Positions 47,001 through 61,901 of a DNA stretch of 64,000 nt are shown in pieces. The translations under genes and the position numbers were made by a program. Position 1 is the stretch's first letter; each line of letters starts with the position of its first letter. Origin of the DNA: Siphonodentalium dalli. Taxonomy: Eukaryota > Mollusca > Scaphopoda > Gadilida > Siphonodentaliidae. Location of the stretch: assembly GCA_032622095.1 (NCBI GenBank), contig CP136062.1, positions 132,387,282 to 132,451,281 on the forward strand. The letters are read 5' to 3'. The notes below the pieces were generated by a model. It worked only from the letters and a program-made list of their open reading frames with translations, did no database searches and was not told the DNA's origin.

Positions 47001-50000
47001 GCCATGGCGTTGACTTGAGAAGAGTTGAATCCGCTATGATTGGAATTCTCCCAGGATGACTTTATTGCATCATACTCCTGTTGCTGTCGAGCGAGTGGAT
47101 TAGGTGTCTCCTTCTCGGGGTCACAGTGCATTCGCAGCAGTGATTTGAGATTGTCTAAGTGTTTCTTGGTGAAGATATGATCCTGTACAGTGTACTTGTG
47201 AGAATACTTGAAGTTACAGATCTTGCACAGCTCGGGAGGTTTAGGGAAGTCCATACTGTTATAGCTTCCACCTCTCTCGGGAGTCTTCACCTTCTTCTCC
47301 TTCGCACGGGCATTTTGGAACCATACTTGCACGACCCTCTTTGCCAGGCCTATTTGGTTACCAAGCATCTCGCATTCTGCCATTGTTGGAGTCTTGTAAT
47401 CCTGGAAGTGAACAACATTGATTGCATGTTGATAGGATTATTATAAAATAATTGGTGTGTAGATATCTTTAAAAAAAATTGTTGAAAGGCGAAACTAGAG
47501 ATATTGGATACACAGAAGAATTATTAATTTGTCCTGGAGTCTAGATGAATATGTAGTGTACATTGACATATATCTTGTGACATTTTCTCTGGAAAATATC
47601 TTTATTATCATCAAATTAACCAGTTTTTTAGTTTCTTTAGAAATTTTCTTTTTAATTTTTAGTTTAGTTTCCCTATATCCCCAAATTGGCAGACAACACA
47701 ATGCATAATCAAGGTGCCCAATAGGTGCACATCACCATCTTCACCATCTGGGAACCTAAGTCTGAGTCTAGGTCTCCCACAGCATTTGAGGCATGCAGAA
47801 TGAGGTCCCTAGAGGATGAATTTGGTGATGCTAGCCCACACTGCGGGGCAGCGTAACTAAATTCACCCTCTGTGGACCTCATTCTGCAAATGTCCAGCAC
47901 TGCATTTTGAGGCCTGGATACACCATTATTTGACTCCACTACTCACCTGAAACAGGAGCTTCATCAGTTTGACCTGAGAATTTGTCATCTGGGTGCGATG
48001 CCGTTTCATCTGGTTCATGTGATTCGAGAAGCCTGTTGGTGATGGCGGCGTGTTGCTGTTGTCGTTCATGTCCATCGAATCGAAGCTGAACCGTCTGCTT
48101 TCATCGATGCTGTGCTCGCTCAAATCTGTTGATGGTCCATCAGATGATGATTTGTCCTCCGTCGAAACTTTGATTGGCTTGCTCAAATCCAAGGGAGCAT
48201 CATCGTTGTCATATTGTCGGAATGGTGCCGGAAGAGGAGCAGAGGGAGGCGTTTGTGGGGGCGGCGGCTTCTTTGGATGATTGGGGGTGCCACTCAATTC
48301 ATTGAAGAATTTCTTGTAAGAATCTTCATAGAACTGCTTCATGGTCATCTGTATTGGATCCGCCATCATAGTCGGCAGTGACATGCTTGACTGTGGCATC
48401 ATGGGAAATAGTTGCTGCATGGGAGCTGGCGGTGAGAACAGTTTACTGAGATCATTTATGTTTGGAGCCATGGCTTGTAATGGCTTGCCAGGGATAGGCG
48501 TGGAGGAGCCAGGCGATTCCATAGCGGCATCGGGAATGCTGTCGACGCTAATTTCACCTCGTGCCATCTCCTCAGGATGTTTGGTGGCCAGATGAGACTC
48601 CAGGGCAGACTTTGCTCTGAATAGCGCCTTGCAGAATGGACATCGCTTGTGAATCAGCTGCTGGTGGGCGCGGTACTGACCCTTCCTCTCACGAGCTCGT
48701 GTATTCTGGAACCACACCTAAAAATATTTAATTATTTTTGTTGTGTGTTTAACCCATTCTATACTAAATACTCATTGATGAGTAGTTATCCCATAGGAAA
48801 TGTTCAGATAATAAGTTCAACAAACGACCATAGGTTGTTTGTTGAACTTATTTTCTAAACATTTCCCTCAATTATAGGGCTCCTTCTGCACTTTTATTTA
48901 TCTGTCATCTGCTTTTATCACCATGACATCCCTCCAGATAAATATTATGCATACTTTAAATACTGAATGGGAGAATGCATTTAGTATAGAAAAGGTTATA
49001 GACCACACAATAACAGTGAAAAACTAATACAAACAACTCGATCTTTTTGATGATATTCAGCAAGTATCTCATATCCAGATGTATAGAGGAAATAGTTGAT
49101 TGAACATTAGAAACTATAGATTGTGCTCATAAACATATCTGGAGACACTACTCCATTATTCTCACACACAATCAAGACTGTGGGTGAACAAATGTAAATA
49201 TTTTCATAACATAAAATTTTTCAGTTGTGATATGTGCATATTTTCCATTGAAAATCTCCTGTTTCAATTATTTTTAAGTCAAAAATGTTTAAATATTTAA
49301 ATTGTAGTTTTGTTACTTATTCCTCAATTTAAAATCTATTTTTAAACAATTTAAGTCAAATATGTGATGCACCCGATATGGTTCATGTGTTTTTGTAGAT
49401 AATTATACAACCATGTTTTCAAATGAAGTTTTAGTGAAAAAAAATAAAAAATTCTGTTATTCTTAAAATTTTATAATTTAGAAACTAAATTACCTGAACA
49501 ACACGCTTTTTCAGCTGAACCTCTGCAGCAATGGCTTCCAGCTGTTTGCGACTCGGATTGCAGTCAATCTGGTACTTCTGATAGAGATAATCCAACTGCT
49601 CGGGCAGAATAGTCGTCCTTAATCTCTTATCTCGTGGCTGATCATCACGATCGTCTTCATCACTTGGTCTTTTCAGCGGTGAGAGATTAGATGGATGGCC
49701 GAAGTCGAGCTGTTTCTGCATCTGTAGCTGTTGATGCATCTGCTGTTGTGAGGCAGCTGACTGAAGCATTCCTAATGCGCTGTTCATACTGAAACTTGGA
49801 AATATACTAGGGTGCAGGATGTGGATGTTCTGATGTTCCTGATACTGTTCCAAACTCGTAAAGTCAAGATTACATTTGTCGCACTGCATCTTTGGTTTCT
49901 TTGAAAGGTTCAATTCTGGGGTCTTCTCTGGAATGAGTTCTTTCTTAATCGATTCCTTCAGTTTGAAATCTTCTTTCATGCGGTCGTGATTCATAGATGG

Positions 50001-53000
50001 CTCTTCAGCAATGTCGTCACTATTACCAAATCCCAGATCTTCTGGAGAGAAATGTGAAGCCTGACGTTGATGCTTAATAAGCTCGTAATATCTCTGGAAA
50101 ACTGCGGAACATTTCTTGCAGTGATAACTGAGCGACATTGCCTTGTTATTATGAGGAGACGTCAGCTGTCGTTCTTTATCGCCGTCAGATGATGATGAAT
50201 TGTTGTTATCTGATGCTGGTGCCTGATTCTCGTAAACTTTGCGAGCTTTCTGTCTCTGGTTCTGGAACCAGACGGTTATCACTCGTGGATTCAAAGAAAG
50301 GGTCGATGATAGACGCTCTAATTCGGTGTCTTTAGGGTAGGCGTTCCTGTCAAAGTATTCCTGCAAAGACCTGATCTGGAAGTCACTGAACCTTGTCCTG
50401 TTAGCTCTCTTCCCTGATGAGCTAGCATGAGCCAAGTGCTCAGCCAAGTTGAAGCCATCATGTGTTGGAGTGGTTGCCGTTGACAACGATGTTGATGGAG
50501 TTGTTGGTGTAGCTGGCATTGACATTGAATTATCAGACTGATAGTCAATAACTAAATCTTGTGAATCGTTATCTTCTTTTTCTTCTTGCTTGATGATGTC
50601 CATAGGTGGCTGCGGCTTCTCACATACAGGCTCACGAGAAATAATTTCACCAGACTTCTCCGAATCAGGCGAGCTCTCGTTGACTGGAATCTTTCCTGTA
50701 CGCTCATACTCTTCTAGATCCAAAGTAGTAGTTGGAGCATTGCTGAAATTGTATGGCGAGTCTTTATTTCTCTGGCGCTCTTTAAATAGAGTGTTTCTGA
50801 ACCAGTGCTTGATGACCTTAGCTGGCAAACCTGATTGGTCGGACATGCAAATCACTTGCTCTTCTGTCGGTGAATTGTTGATGTCAAAGTAAGCTCGTAG
50901 GATTTTGAGTTGGTCGTCGCTGATTCTTGTTCGTGCTCTCTTCTGATTGGCTGCAGATTGCTGTGCTTGACGTTGAGCTGCCAGAATACTGGGATCTATG
51001 AATGGATTTGGGGACCCAAGTCCAACACTTGAATCGATACCTGGTGACATCATTGGCATGAATGAAGGCGTCATAGTCGAGTTCGGCATAAACGGCATCG
51101 GCATTGGCATCATACCATACATTGGGAATAGCTGAGACATCTCAAAAGCCGAGGGATGTTGCGACGTGGGTAATGACGGAATAACGGAAGCAGCAGATAC
51201 GACAGGTACGTCTTGTGATTTATCGCTAACTGAATCAGCACTGGGACATCGCTGAGGCTGATCTTTCTCTGATACATTCGGGGTAGCAGGTTCATTGTTT
51301 TGAGGTTGCTTCTTATCAAAGTCGCTCTTGAACTTCTCCCCAAAATCTTCAATCACATTGAGTGGCACCGACACTTTATGCAGTTCCTCTTCGTGAGCTT
51401 TTAGCACCCATACACTAGAAAAAATTAAATTGCATGATTTGCAGGGATGTTTGTCGATTTCTGGTATATCAATTTCAGTCTTAGCTGTGTCCATCGTTTC
51501 ATCTGATCTTTGATCAATATTATCGTCATTACTTTCCTGATCTCTCTCTCTTCGTCGACATGACTGGGTGTATTCGTTAAACTGCATTACGCACTCGAAG
51601 CCAATATTCTCCAACAAATGCTTGTGCAGAGGAAGTTTCGCTCTCGAAAAATTCATCTTAAAGTGTGACATGTCAACATCTCCACTAGATTCTCTGACCT
51701 TCATTTTGTCTGAATCGGTTTCGTTTGCTCTATATTTGGAATCATTTTGCTCTCGTTTTATTTTCACGTCCAAAGCGGCAGATGGTACCGCAGCACTTAA
51801 AGCTGAAGTTGTAATGAGATTATCAGCTACAGACTGTGCAAGCAGTAACTGAATCGTAGGATCCATGGTCGGCATAATAGGAATGTGTGGCATTGTGGGA
51901 AATCCACCAAATGATGTCGGAATTCCAGGGAAAAACATAGGCTGCGACAGTGGGTTTCCTAGTGCCATTGCTGGAGACATATTGTGCATGAAGTCCGACA
52001 ACATCTGTTTTTGTTGCTGCTGCATTTTACAGTTTCCTGATTCTGGCTGCTCAATAAGTGGCTGAGTGATGTCGACTTGACCAGATAGAACAAGTTCTTG
52101 TAACTTGGATGCCCTCGTCTGATGAGCCACTGACCGCATGTGTATATCCAGTGTAGAAAGCTGACTGTACGACACTTTACAAATATTACATTTGTAAAGT
52201 CTTTTCTCTGCATCAGAAGCATTGGTCGTCACGGTACTAGATGCTGAGGAAGCAGAAACTGTCGTGCTGGAAGTTGTTACAGTAGCAGTAGTCGTCACAG
52301 TCGAAGTAGCAGGTGTCAAATCTTCCGCTGTTGTTGGTGTCGGAGAATCGCTCTGCAGCTTCACTTTATGAAGGTGAGACACAGAGTTGTAGTGAACGAG
52401 AAGAATATTTTTCTGTGTGAATGATTCCATACATATATCACACTTATACGGTCGATTCGGATCAAGGAACTTCTCCATCGGATAGCTTAACTTATCTCCC
52501 TTCCGGTGCTGTAGTGTCTTGTTGTGCCCCGTCAGGTAGTTCTGTTTAGTAAAGGCCACCTTGCATCGATGACATTTATACTTGCGAATTGGGTCGTCGT
52601 AGCTACCTTCTGCCATAGCCTGACTATTGATATAGTCTTCCATGAACTGCTGATCTTTGTAAGTCGGATCGAAGTCGCTTTTAGCATCTGCATCATCTTG
52701 AAACTTTTCCGACAGCACTGAATTTTGCGTTGAATCATCATCGTTACTCGGTTCCGATTTCATGTAAGTCAGATTATTTGCATTAATATCCGGTTCCTGA
52801 GAAACTTCCATTGCAACTATAGCTGAATTTTTGGCATCTGCGATAGAAGTCTGATTCAATGCAACAGAACAATCTTCCAGTTTCTCAAGCTCTGACGAAT
52901 CATTATGGCACGTCTCAATGTGATTCTTGAGTGAAGGGATGGATTTGCAAGTTTTCGCACATATATTACATCTAGTCGCTGCCTGAATTAGATGATACTG

Positions 53001-56000
53001 CAGATGAAGCTTAAGCTTGTCCGAAGCTCGGAATGCCAACGTACATTGATTACACTTGTGCTGGTACGACGACTGATCACCTACACAGTTTGACTGCTTC
53101 TTGGCGTGAATTTCTCGAAAATGAACTTGTAAAGCTTGAGCAGTTTTGAAATACTGATTGCAGCCTTTTTTCCAGCAGAGATATCCGGGACCACGAGGCG
53201 TCTGCTTCAACTCTAAATGTCCGAGCTCGTTTTGGTGAGCGTACAATCCGTCGATGTTACAGAACGTTACAGAGCAGGTCTGACATCGATACTGGTTGTC
53301 GGGGCTCTCTGACTTTTCATTACTTTGAGCTGTGTCGATAGCTGTAACAGAATAAAGGAATAATAAGCTGATGTATAATTTTTAGAGTAACACTATAAAG
53401 ATATGACTGTTTAATACAAATGTGATTTTTAACCCCTATTTATTAAAAGGATTCTCCCATCAATTATAAAATTATACATTGGAAGGGTATATTATTCATC
53501 TAGACAGGTGCTCATGAAACAAGATGAAAGACAGTAGAAAGTGCAGAAGGAATCATTCATTGGTGAGAAATGTTCAAGTCTTGAAATAGGGTGTCTGTCA
53601 TTTGCAGAATGAGGTCCCCAGAGGGTGAATTTAGTGATGCTACCCTGCATAGTGGGCTAGCATCACCAAATTCACCCTCTGGGGACCTCATTCTGCTTAC
53701 AACTCAGCAGAATGAGGTTCCCAGAGGGTGAATTTGGTGATGCTAGCCCACCATGTGGGGTAGCATCACTAAATTCGCCCTCTGGGGACCTCATTCTGCA
53801 AATGACAGGCACACTATTTCATTGGTGAGAAATGTTCAGTAATAAGTTCAACAAACAGCCTATTTGTCTGAACATTTATTAAGGGATAACTAACTACATG
53901 TCAATGAGTATTTAGTAAAGAAAGGGTTTAAATAAATTATCCTCACAAGAAACTTTCTGGAATTCTTCAGGTTAACATAAGATCAGAGAATTCCAGTCAA
54001 TATAGGTTAATTTCACAAGAAATGTTCAGCTCCGTGATAAAAATTCAATATTGAATCAATTCTCATCAAATTTCATTATATATAATATGTGAAAATATGT
54101 TGATAAATAACACACTCTTCGTAAATTCTTTGCATGCCGTCAGATAATTCCATTAGTTTGCAATGTATAGATTTTATATTTAAATTATTAAATAACTTTA
54201 TAAATTTTACTTTCAAATAGCACAATATGGGACTAATTTTCAAGTATCTTAAGCTCTTATTTTAGAACCTTTTCATCTTTTTCATTGTATTTTTAATAAC
54301 CAATATCACCATAGCAACCAGAGATACATACCTTCTTCCATAGATAGTTGTGTAGCCTCAGCTTCCATAGCTTCTAGATTTATCTCGGCAGTCTGCCCAT
54401 CCGCCAACTCACGCTCGTCGACCAAATGCATGAGTCGACTCAGGCCCTCCTCACGCACATTATGGACCTGGATTAAGTGTCGCTCGAGCTGCGATTTCTC
54501 GGAGAATTTCTCCTGGCACAGGGCGCATGGGATCTCGGGAAGGATCTGCATGTGTTGGGTCAGGATGTGTGCTTGTATCCGGATTTGACTGTCACTACTG
54601 AAGGAACAGTGTGGGCATTGTTGAAAGTCTGGGTTATTTTCTGAAAAAAATAAATAGAAAATTCATTACTACTATCAAATACGCATAAAAATGAAGTAAA
54701 GCTGTTAAGACTGTCATTATTGGCTTATTAAACTTTTAAAGAAGTACATGTGTGTGCATGTTGTTGAACCATCAAACCAAAGAGAACATGAAAAATAAAA
54801 TAAGAATTTGTTCTTCAATTGACTATAACCCCCTACAATTCTGGTGTTTCTATAAATTTATTTTTGGTTAAAAAAAACCCCAGAAACTAATAGTTTCTTA
54901 GAATTGTTTACAAACAATGGTTCCAGAATTGCTAGCAACACATTAAGGAACTACAGTAATGCCCTAAGTAATCGACTCTTTAACTACAGCAGAATTATGG
55001 GTAACTTTTCAGGATTTAGTCGGAAATATGGCTTGTTGAGAGCTTTCGGATGAATGGCAACAAGCCATATTTCCGACTAAATCCTGAAAAGTTACCCATA
55101 ATTCTGCTGTGGTTGAGCAGTCGATTAATTAGGGCATTACTGTATTGTAATGTGTATACATTTATCTATTAGCCCGTTCTATACTAATTCTCATTGACAA
55201 GTAGTTATCCTTGGGAAATGTTCAGGTAATAAATTCAACAAATGACTTATGGTTGTTTGTTGAACATATTACCTGAACATTTCCCTCCAATAAATAGAAC
55301 TGCAACTGCACTTTTATTATCTGTCGTCTACTTATTATTTCTGAACACCCCTCCAGATGAATAACAGACAAATCCAATGTATACTTTTATTGCTGAGTGG
55401 GATAAGCTATTGCATGAAATATTTTCCTTATTTTTACTACATGTACCATAATAAATGGACTATTTTCAAAAACAGGCAAAAAATGACAAACAAAAGTAAG
55501 TACATACACCATGGAATTCAAGAACACAAGTACATGTTTCATTCAATAATTCTGCCTGAAGACATACAAATATCTGAAAGGTAATCACTTCTAGATGGGA
55601 TTTAAAAACAACAAAGAATCGATCTTTATATTGGAGACTGTTTCAAATAAATTAGCTCATTGGACAATCCACTCAGAACCAAATCAGTCACCATTCACAT
55701 GCCTCCAATACCCAGAGGGGCCGAAAATTAAATTTACTCATGCACTCATTACACCAGCCTATTTCCTTTTAATTTGCCTGTCAAATTAGAGAGCAACTCA
55801 GGCGAAATTTCATAACAAAGTTATGCCTAATTTCACAGAAAACAATGCAATCGGTTGATTAACTGAAGTGTCACATCTGCATGGCACGGGGAAGGACAAT
55901 AGATGAACAAAATGAGAGTTTGTCTGAGCAGAATAAATTAATTCATGTCATTAGCTATTAAGTATTGGTCCAGTAATTAGAGTGGAGCCTATTATGAAGT

Positions 56001-59000
56001 TTCACTGCAATCAATTGAAAGTATGCTAATTGGATGAGAGTGGTAACATCTTGCTCTTTCCGTGACCTTTCGTTTATTGAATATCAAAGAGACCATGGAA
56101 AACTATTTAGCACTCTCATAATTTTGATCATCACTATATTATATCGCAAAATGACTTTACATCATTTCTATGAATAGTGGCAGAAAAAAGATCAATATTA
56201 TTACTTAAAAGATGAATTCAGCTTTCCTGACATCCAATTACAACAACAACATATGAAATCTAATTCAAAATTGCTTTCTACTGTTTTTGCATTTATAGTA
56301 TAGATATCTTGACTATCAGCAGATACCTATCCCATATTGATATAGTAAATTTCAGTGCGGGAAGGTGATAGACTTCCGGGTGAATAATTAAAGATGTTTT
56401 CAGGCTATTTATCTTTACGTGTACATAACAGGTTTAGGCTGAGTAGTACCACCTTGAAGACCACATCGTCAGATATCAAATTTTCAACCTAGTTATTTTA
56501 TATATCTTTGATGTCTTAACAAGCAAAATTTAAATTTCTAATAAATTATTTTATTTCTGGAAGCTTCTGTATATAATTAACATTATCCATTGAAGAGAAC
56601 CATACAAATTCACTCACAAATTAATTGAAAATGCACACAGCAAATCCACCTTCAATTTTAGAATTACCCCCCTTTCACTGTGGAGATGTTTGAGATGTTT
56701 ATAACTAGTTGTATTTGTGCATGTATAACTGTTGTGAATATATAATTATGATCGCAGTATAAAAGAGCTTTGACCGTGTAACAAACCAAAACTACTATAT
56801 AAGACAATACATTATTTCATTTCTATGGTAGCAGCTGTTTCAAAATGTTTTACAGTAATGCTCTAAGTAATCGACTCCTTTCCGATGAATGGCAACAAGC
56901 CATATTTCCGACTAAATCCTGAAAAGTTACCCATAATTCTGCTGTGGTTAAGGAGTCGATTACTTAGAGCATTACTGTAGATCTCAAGTTAGTGTTTTTA
57001 TATAACCAACATTTTATGGGACAAGCTATTTTAATATTGATGCTATCTTCTTATGTATTGTATTCAGGTGATTTTCAAGATCCATGAATGATATGGCATA
57101 TATATACCTGGTTGAGGAGGGTTGAGGTTTTATTTGAGCATTTATGTGTACATAATTTGAAACAAAGGAGAGGGAGATGTCTTGGTCATGTAATGGTGAG
57201 AAATACACTTTTTTCTGTGAACTTTTCCATGTCCTAAAATAGTGTGTCTGTCTGGCATAAATTGTCATGCCTCAACTGCTATGGGAGACCTAGCATCATA
57301 TTGAGTTCCCCAGTTGAAGTTGGTGATGTTTACCCATTAGCCACATCGATTATGCATTTAATCTTCTGCAAATTAGTGGGATATAGAAACTAAACACAAG
57401 GGAAAAAGTAAATAAAACAATGTTAATTTGATACTTGATACTTCCCAGAAGATGAGGCATAACCATTTTGAGAGGGTGAATTTAGTGATGCTAGCCCGAT
57501 TAACATGCAAAACAATGCAAAATACTATCTTCAGTTTTCTGCATCACACCCATAAAAAGTAAAACACATCAAGATCATAAATAGATGAAAAGCATATCAC
57601 ATGGATGCCAAAAATGTTTCACCAATAACATAATGCTGAAAGCAGTGTTTTATTTAATGGGTTAAGAATCGGCTATATACATAATAAAACATGAACGAAT
57701 ATACTTTCAAATGATTATTATATCGGACAGATAATTAGCCGGGATGGGTTACCCATGAGATGAATTCATTTCACCCGGATTGTATACCACACTATAACCT
57801 GATAGCGGCAGTGATTATTATACTGTGTATGAAATAATAGGTGCTCCCATTCATGTCATTGTTGGTGGAATTCACCCACATGTAAATGGTATTAAATTAT
57901 CGAGTGTCTAGGACAATGGCATCTTGTGCTATAGATACACATTATAAAGAGGACACGCGCATTGTGCTCTAATTCTGTTATTCACGTTAATTTTAATAAT
58001 TCATCTCATCGATCGATGTCACAGCAGTACTACCAATTAGCAACATTTGTTCTAGCCATATAATATGCCCGCTCAATAATTATATATATTTCTTTGTTTT
58101 CATTAGAATGCTTAAACACTTTTGATTAATCTAAAATCTATAACCTGTCCGACTGTGAGAAGGCCGATATGTAATTTGGTGGAATATCACCTAAGGAAAG
58201 ACGAGAGATTTAGGCCAGGAAATTGATCCTGTTTTAACAATAATGATGATCAACCATCTTAAAATATAGGATACCAGTCACGTGAGCAGATGAAATGTAA
58301 TTACCTACAAACCACAAGCATCCGGATATACCATCGAGTCCTTCATAACATGAGAACACCTCCAGACATACTACAGTGCCCTAAATAATCGACTCCTTAA
58401 CCACAGCAGAATTATGGGTAATTTTTCAGGATTTAGTCAGAAATATGGCTTGTTGCCATTCATCGGAAAGCTCTCATATTGTTGCATATATTCTATTGTA
58501 TATAAACGGAGATGGTCCCATAAATGATCGGATTTAAGGTACAGAACCCCTTTAACCCTTTCAGTGCCAAGTCCGATTTTTGTATCAACCCATATTTCCT
58601 TGATCATTAGAGCTCTTTCCATCAATGTATCACATTATTATAATCAATAAATTTGAAAAATGATCAAGGAAATATGGGTTGATACAAAAATCGGACTTGG
58701 CACTGAAAGGGTTAAACATGAGAAACTTGCCCTAGTGGATACATTCTCTAGTTTGTTGTTAGAAAGGGTTAAGGAGATGACAGATAAATGAAAGTACAGA
58801 AGGAGTCCTATTTATTGAGGGAAATGTTTGGAAAATAAGTTCAACAAACAACCTATCATTGTTTGCTGAACTTATTATCTGAACATTTCCTAAGGGAACT
58901 ACTTGTTAATGATGCTTTACAGCTTTAGTATACAAAGTGTTAACCGCTCCTGCAAATTGCTTGCACATGCACAAGCATATTTCTGTGATATTTTTACACT

Positions 59001-61843
59001 ATTGCTATAGTGTCACCGAGATATTGGTGCAAAAATAGAACTATCTCCCCCCATCCATGTTAAAGCAAAGAGCATTTGAGACATTGATCTGCACACGACT
59101 TGTATTGACATAATGCAATGTGTAGGGTTCCACTGAGAAACCCGATAGCAATCAAATTAATCCTCATAAACAATTGATGGGACATAAGTAGAGATAGGTC
59201 GCACAACATAGCATCGAGTAAAGATTTATTTGGAAGGCTGGGTGATTATAATTATTATCATTTTCAGAGCTCAGCAATTAATCTTTCACCCAGCGATACC
59301 ATGATCATGTTCCATGATCATGGACTAATTTTAGATATCATAGAAATCTAGACCAGGGTATGGAGAGAGAGTAGTGGGGTGTCAACCTCGTGAAAGGATT
59401 CTGATCGTTCGACTGTCAGCTGGTACATTACGCTCATCTCAATACTGTCTCAATACATATGCATGTCATTCTATTTATTTTGGAGATAATTATACAACTG
59501 CCAGGAATTGCTGAAATTAATTTTTTACTAGAATCATAATCATGATTCCCATTTTGATTATCGTAAAATCTCCCCATTTGACAAACTTTTTCAAGATTCA
59601 ACAAGTGCATCACTAGGGCGTGGAAAAATACACCCATGGTAATTTCAACATAGGGCCATAACTCTAGTGAAAATTTGAGGATGGAAGCCAAATTCGAACT
59701 TGATCTGTATTTTGTGCTAGTAAACCCACATAACAAATTTCATTCCATTCAGTTCAGACTTTGTAAAGTTTTTATCCGGAAACGAAAAAAACAAATGGAT
59801 GGATGGACGAACAGACATATCATCATACATCACTTTTTTATAAAAATTAATGCTTTTAGGCTATATATAGAAGTACATGTATACGACATCAATAGATGTA
59901 ATAGATAATCTGATCAATCAAATGTGTGCCATTTTGCAGCAGCACTATGAGTCACTTTTTTTTGCATCTGGGGTCAGAAGGAAGGATAGGAATAGTTTCA
60001 GAAGTGCCAGAAAACTGCCGCCAAAAACATATGCCACATCCACAGTGCGAAGTAACCAACAGGAAACTAACTTCTCAATCACGGGGCACATTTTTTGTTC
60101 TGACAATGATAAGTGCAAAGATGGTGGAGCAAACGAAATCATTAAATGACACACAAAACAAAACGAGCCTATAACAACACACACTAATCAGTCCGGCATG
60201 TCTCGGGGCCAAACCTCGCTTTTTCACATATGTAAACTGTTCTCATCCAGCTAAGAAATGTTCTCGCAGCTATTCTGATTGGAGAGGTCCGAGGTATATC
60301 AGCCCGCCAATTTGCGAGCATATCTCTGATTTCTCATTGTGAAATGTCAAAAGCCATAGTTTCTTGGAAGGAAATATTTTAAGAGGGATAATACATCAAC
60401 AAAATGCCACACCTGCTAGTGTTTAGGGAGTTTGATATTGTTTTCCAGGGGGCCTCATATGTTAGTAATTAGCCACAGATCAAAGGAAATCACATGATCT
60501 CATTCTGATATCTGCCAGATAGGGCTTAATATATCCATGAGGAGCTGTGAACTATTTGGAGCATACAGCACCCAGATAATGGTGGTCTCCACACCAGGGT
60601 TGGGGGGGTATTAATCACCACTGAGATCATGTATCTATGTGGTAGTGGCAGCTCTGATGGGTGATGACAGATGCACACAATTTTCTGACATTTTTAATTG
60701 CTGATTAATGCTAACCCATGGACTTCCTATGATTCCATCTATTTTTTTAACGAGAAAACAAAAGATACTGAAATCCACTAGAATTTACCAATACTGAAGG
60801 AAGAGCCAATGTATGCTTGTGTATCAACTATTTGAAGATGTGTCCTCTCTTCAGTCAATTTTTATAACAACAAATATCTATGTTTTTTTTTAAAACAAAA
60901 TGTTGTGTTGTGAAATGCATGTGAAACATCTTGGGTCACATTTTGGACCTAAAGATAATTAAAAGAGAGATTTTAAATCAGTACCATACACAGATCACAG
61001 CCAAACAGTATATTGCTCTAATAATAGTAACATTTGTTGTCCCATATTTTATGGGTGTGTGGACCAGATCAAAAGAAAAATAAATTTCTGGTGAGGTAAG
61101 ATTTTTTGACTGGTGACTTTGAATCAATGTAAACATTCCATAGAAGATAGAGGCCAGGTGTATTTATAAATTACAGGTGAAATTAAGACCACGCTAATGA
61201 CTAGAAAATGAAAGGGAAATAGGACGGGCTTTCAATGTGTTTCAAAACTCTTAAAAATCAGCAGGAGTCGCCAAGAAAATAGGGCTACATACAAATTCAT
61301 TTGTCTTTCACAATCACGATCTAAATCTAATGAAAGATGAGAATGCAGTCAAGCCAGGATGTCGTTAATAAAAATTCTTATCATACGGGTGTGCATTAGT
61401 TCGTCATAATAGAAGCTGTCTTTAATGAAAATTTAACTGTTGTTATAAATGAGGCAAATTTACATAAAAATTTCTCAAATCTTTATCATGCAGGCACTGT
61501 TGAGTCAAATTTCAATTAGAATATTTAGGCAAGAAACATTAATGCTGGGGTATGGTAATTGCTATTAACCTGGAAAAGTAAACTATTCTAAACAAGTCGT
61601 AATTCAATAGCTCGCCTATATTACATGATCGTACATTCACAAACAGGCCACAATTACTGAGGATCACAATGGGATGTGAACAAACTTTAAATTCTTCAAT
61701 TTGTTTCATTTTACGATCTCTAGAAATCATAAGCCAGATGTGTGTCTTAAATTCCTATGGAGCATTTCCAGCTTTTTATAACATCTTTATCCATACTACG
61801 GATCATGGGGTAAAATAAAAACATTTCTACCACTTTGTAAATA

Positions 61844-61901
<58 letters not shown>

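Noticed and set aside
50138-52721. Several 65-100-residue frames antisense to ZFHX exon C
   Set aside because: They are shadows of a long, well-conserved coding exon.
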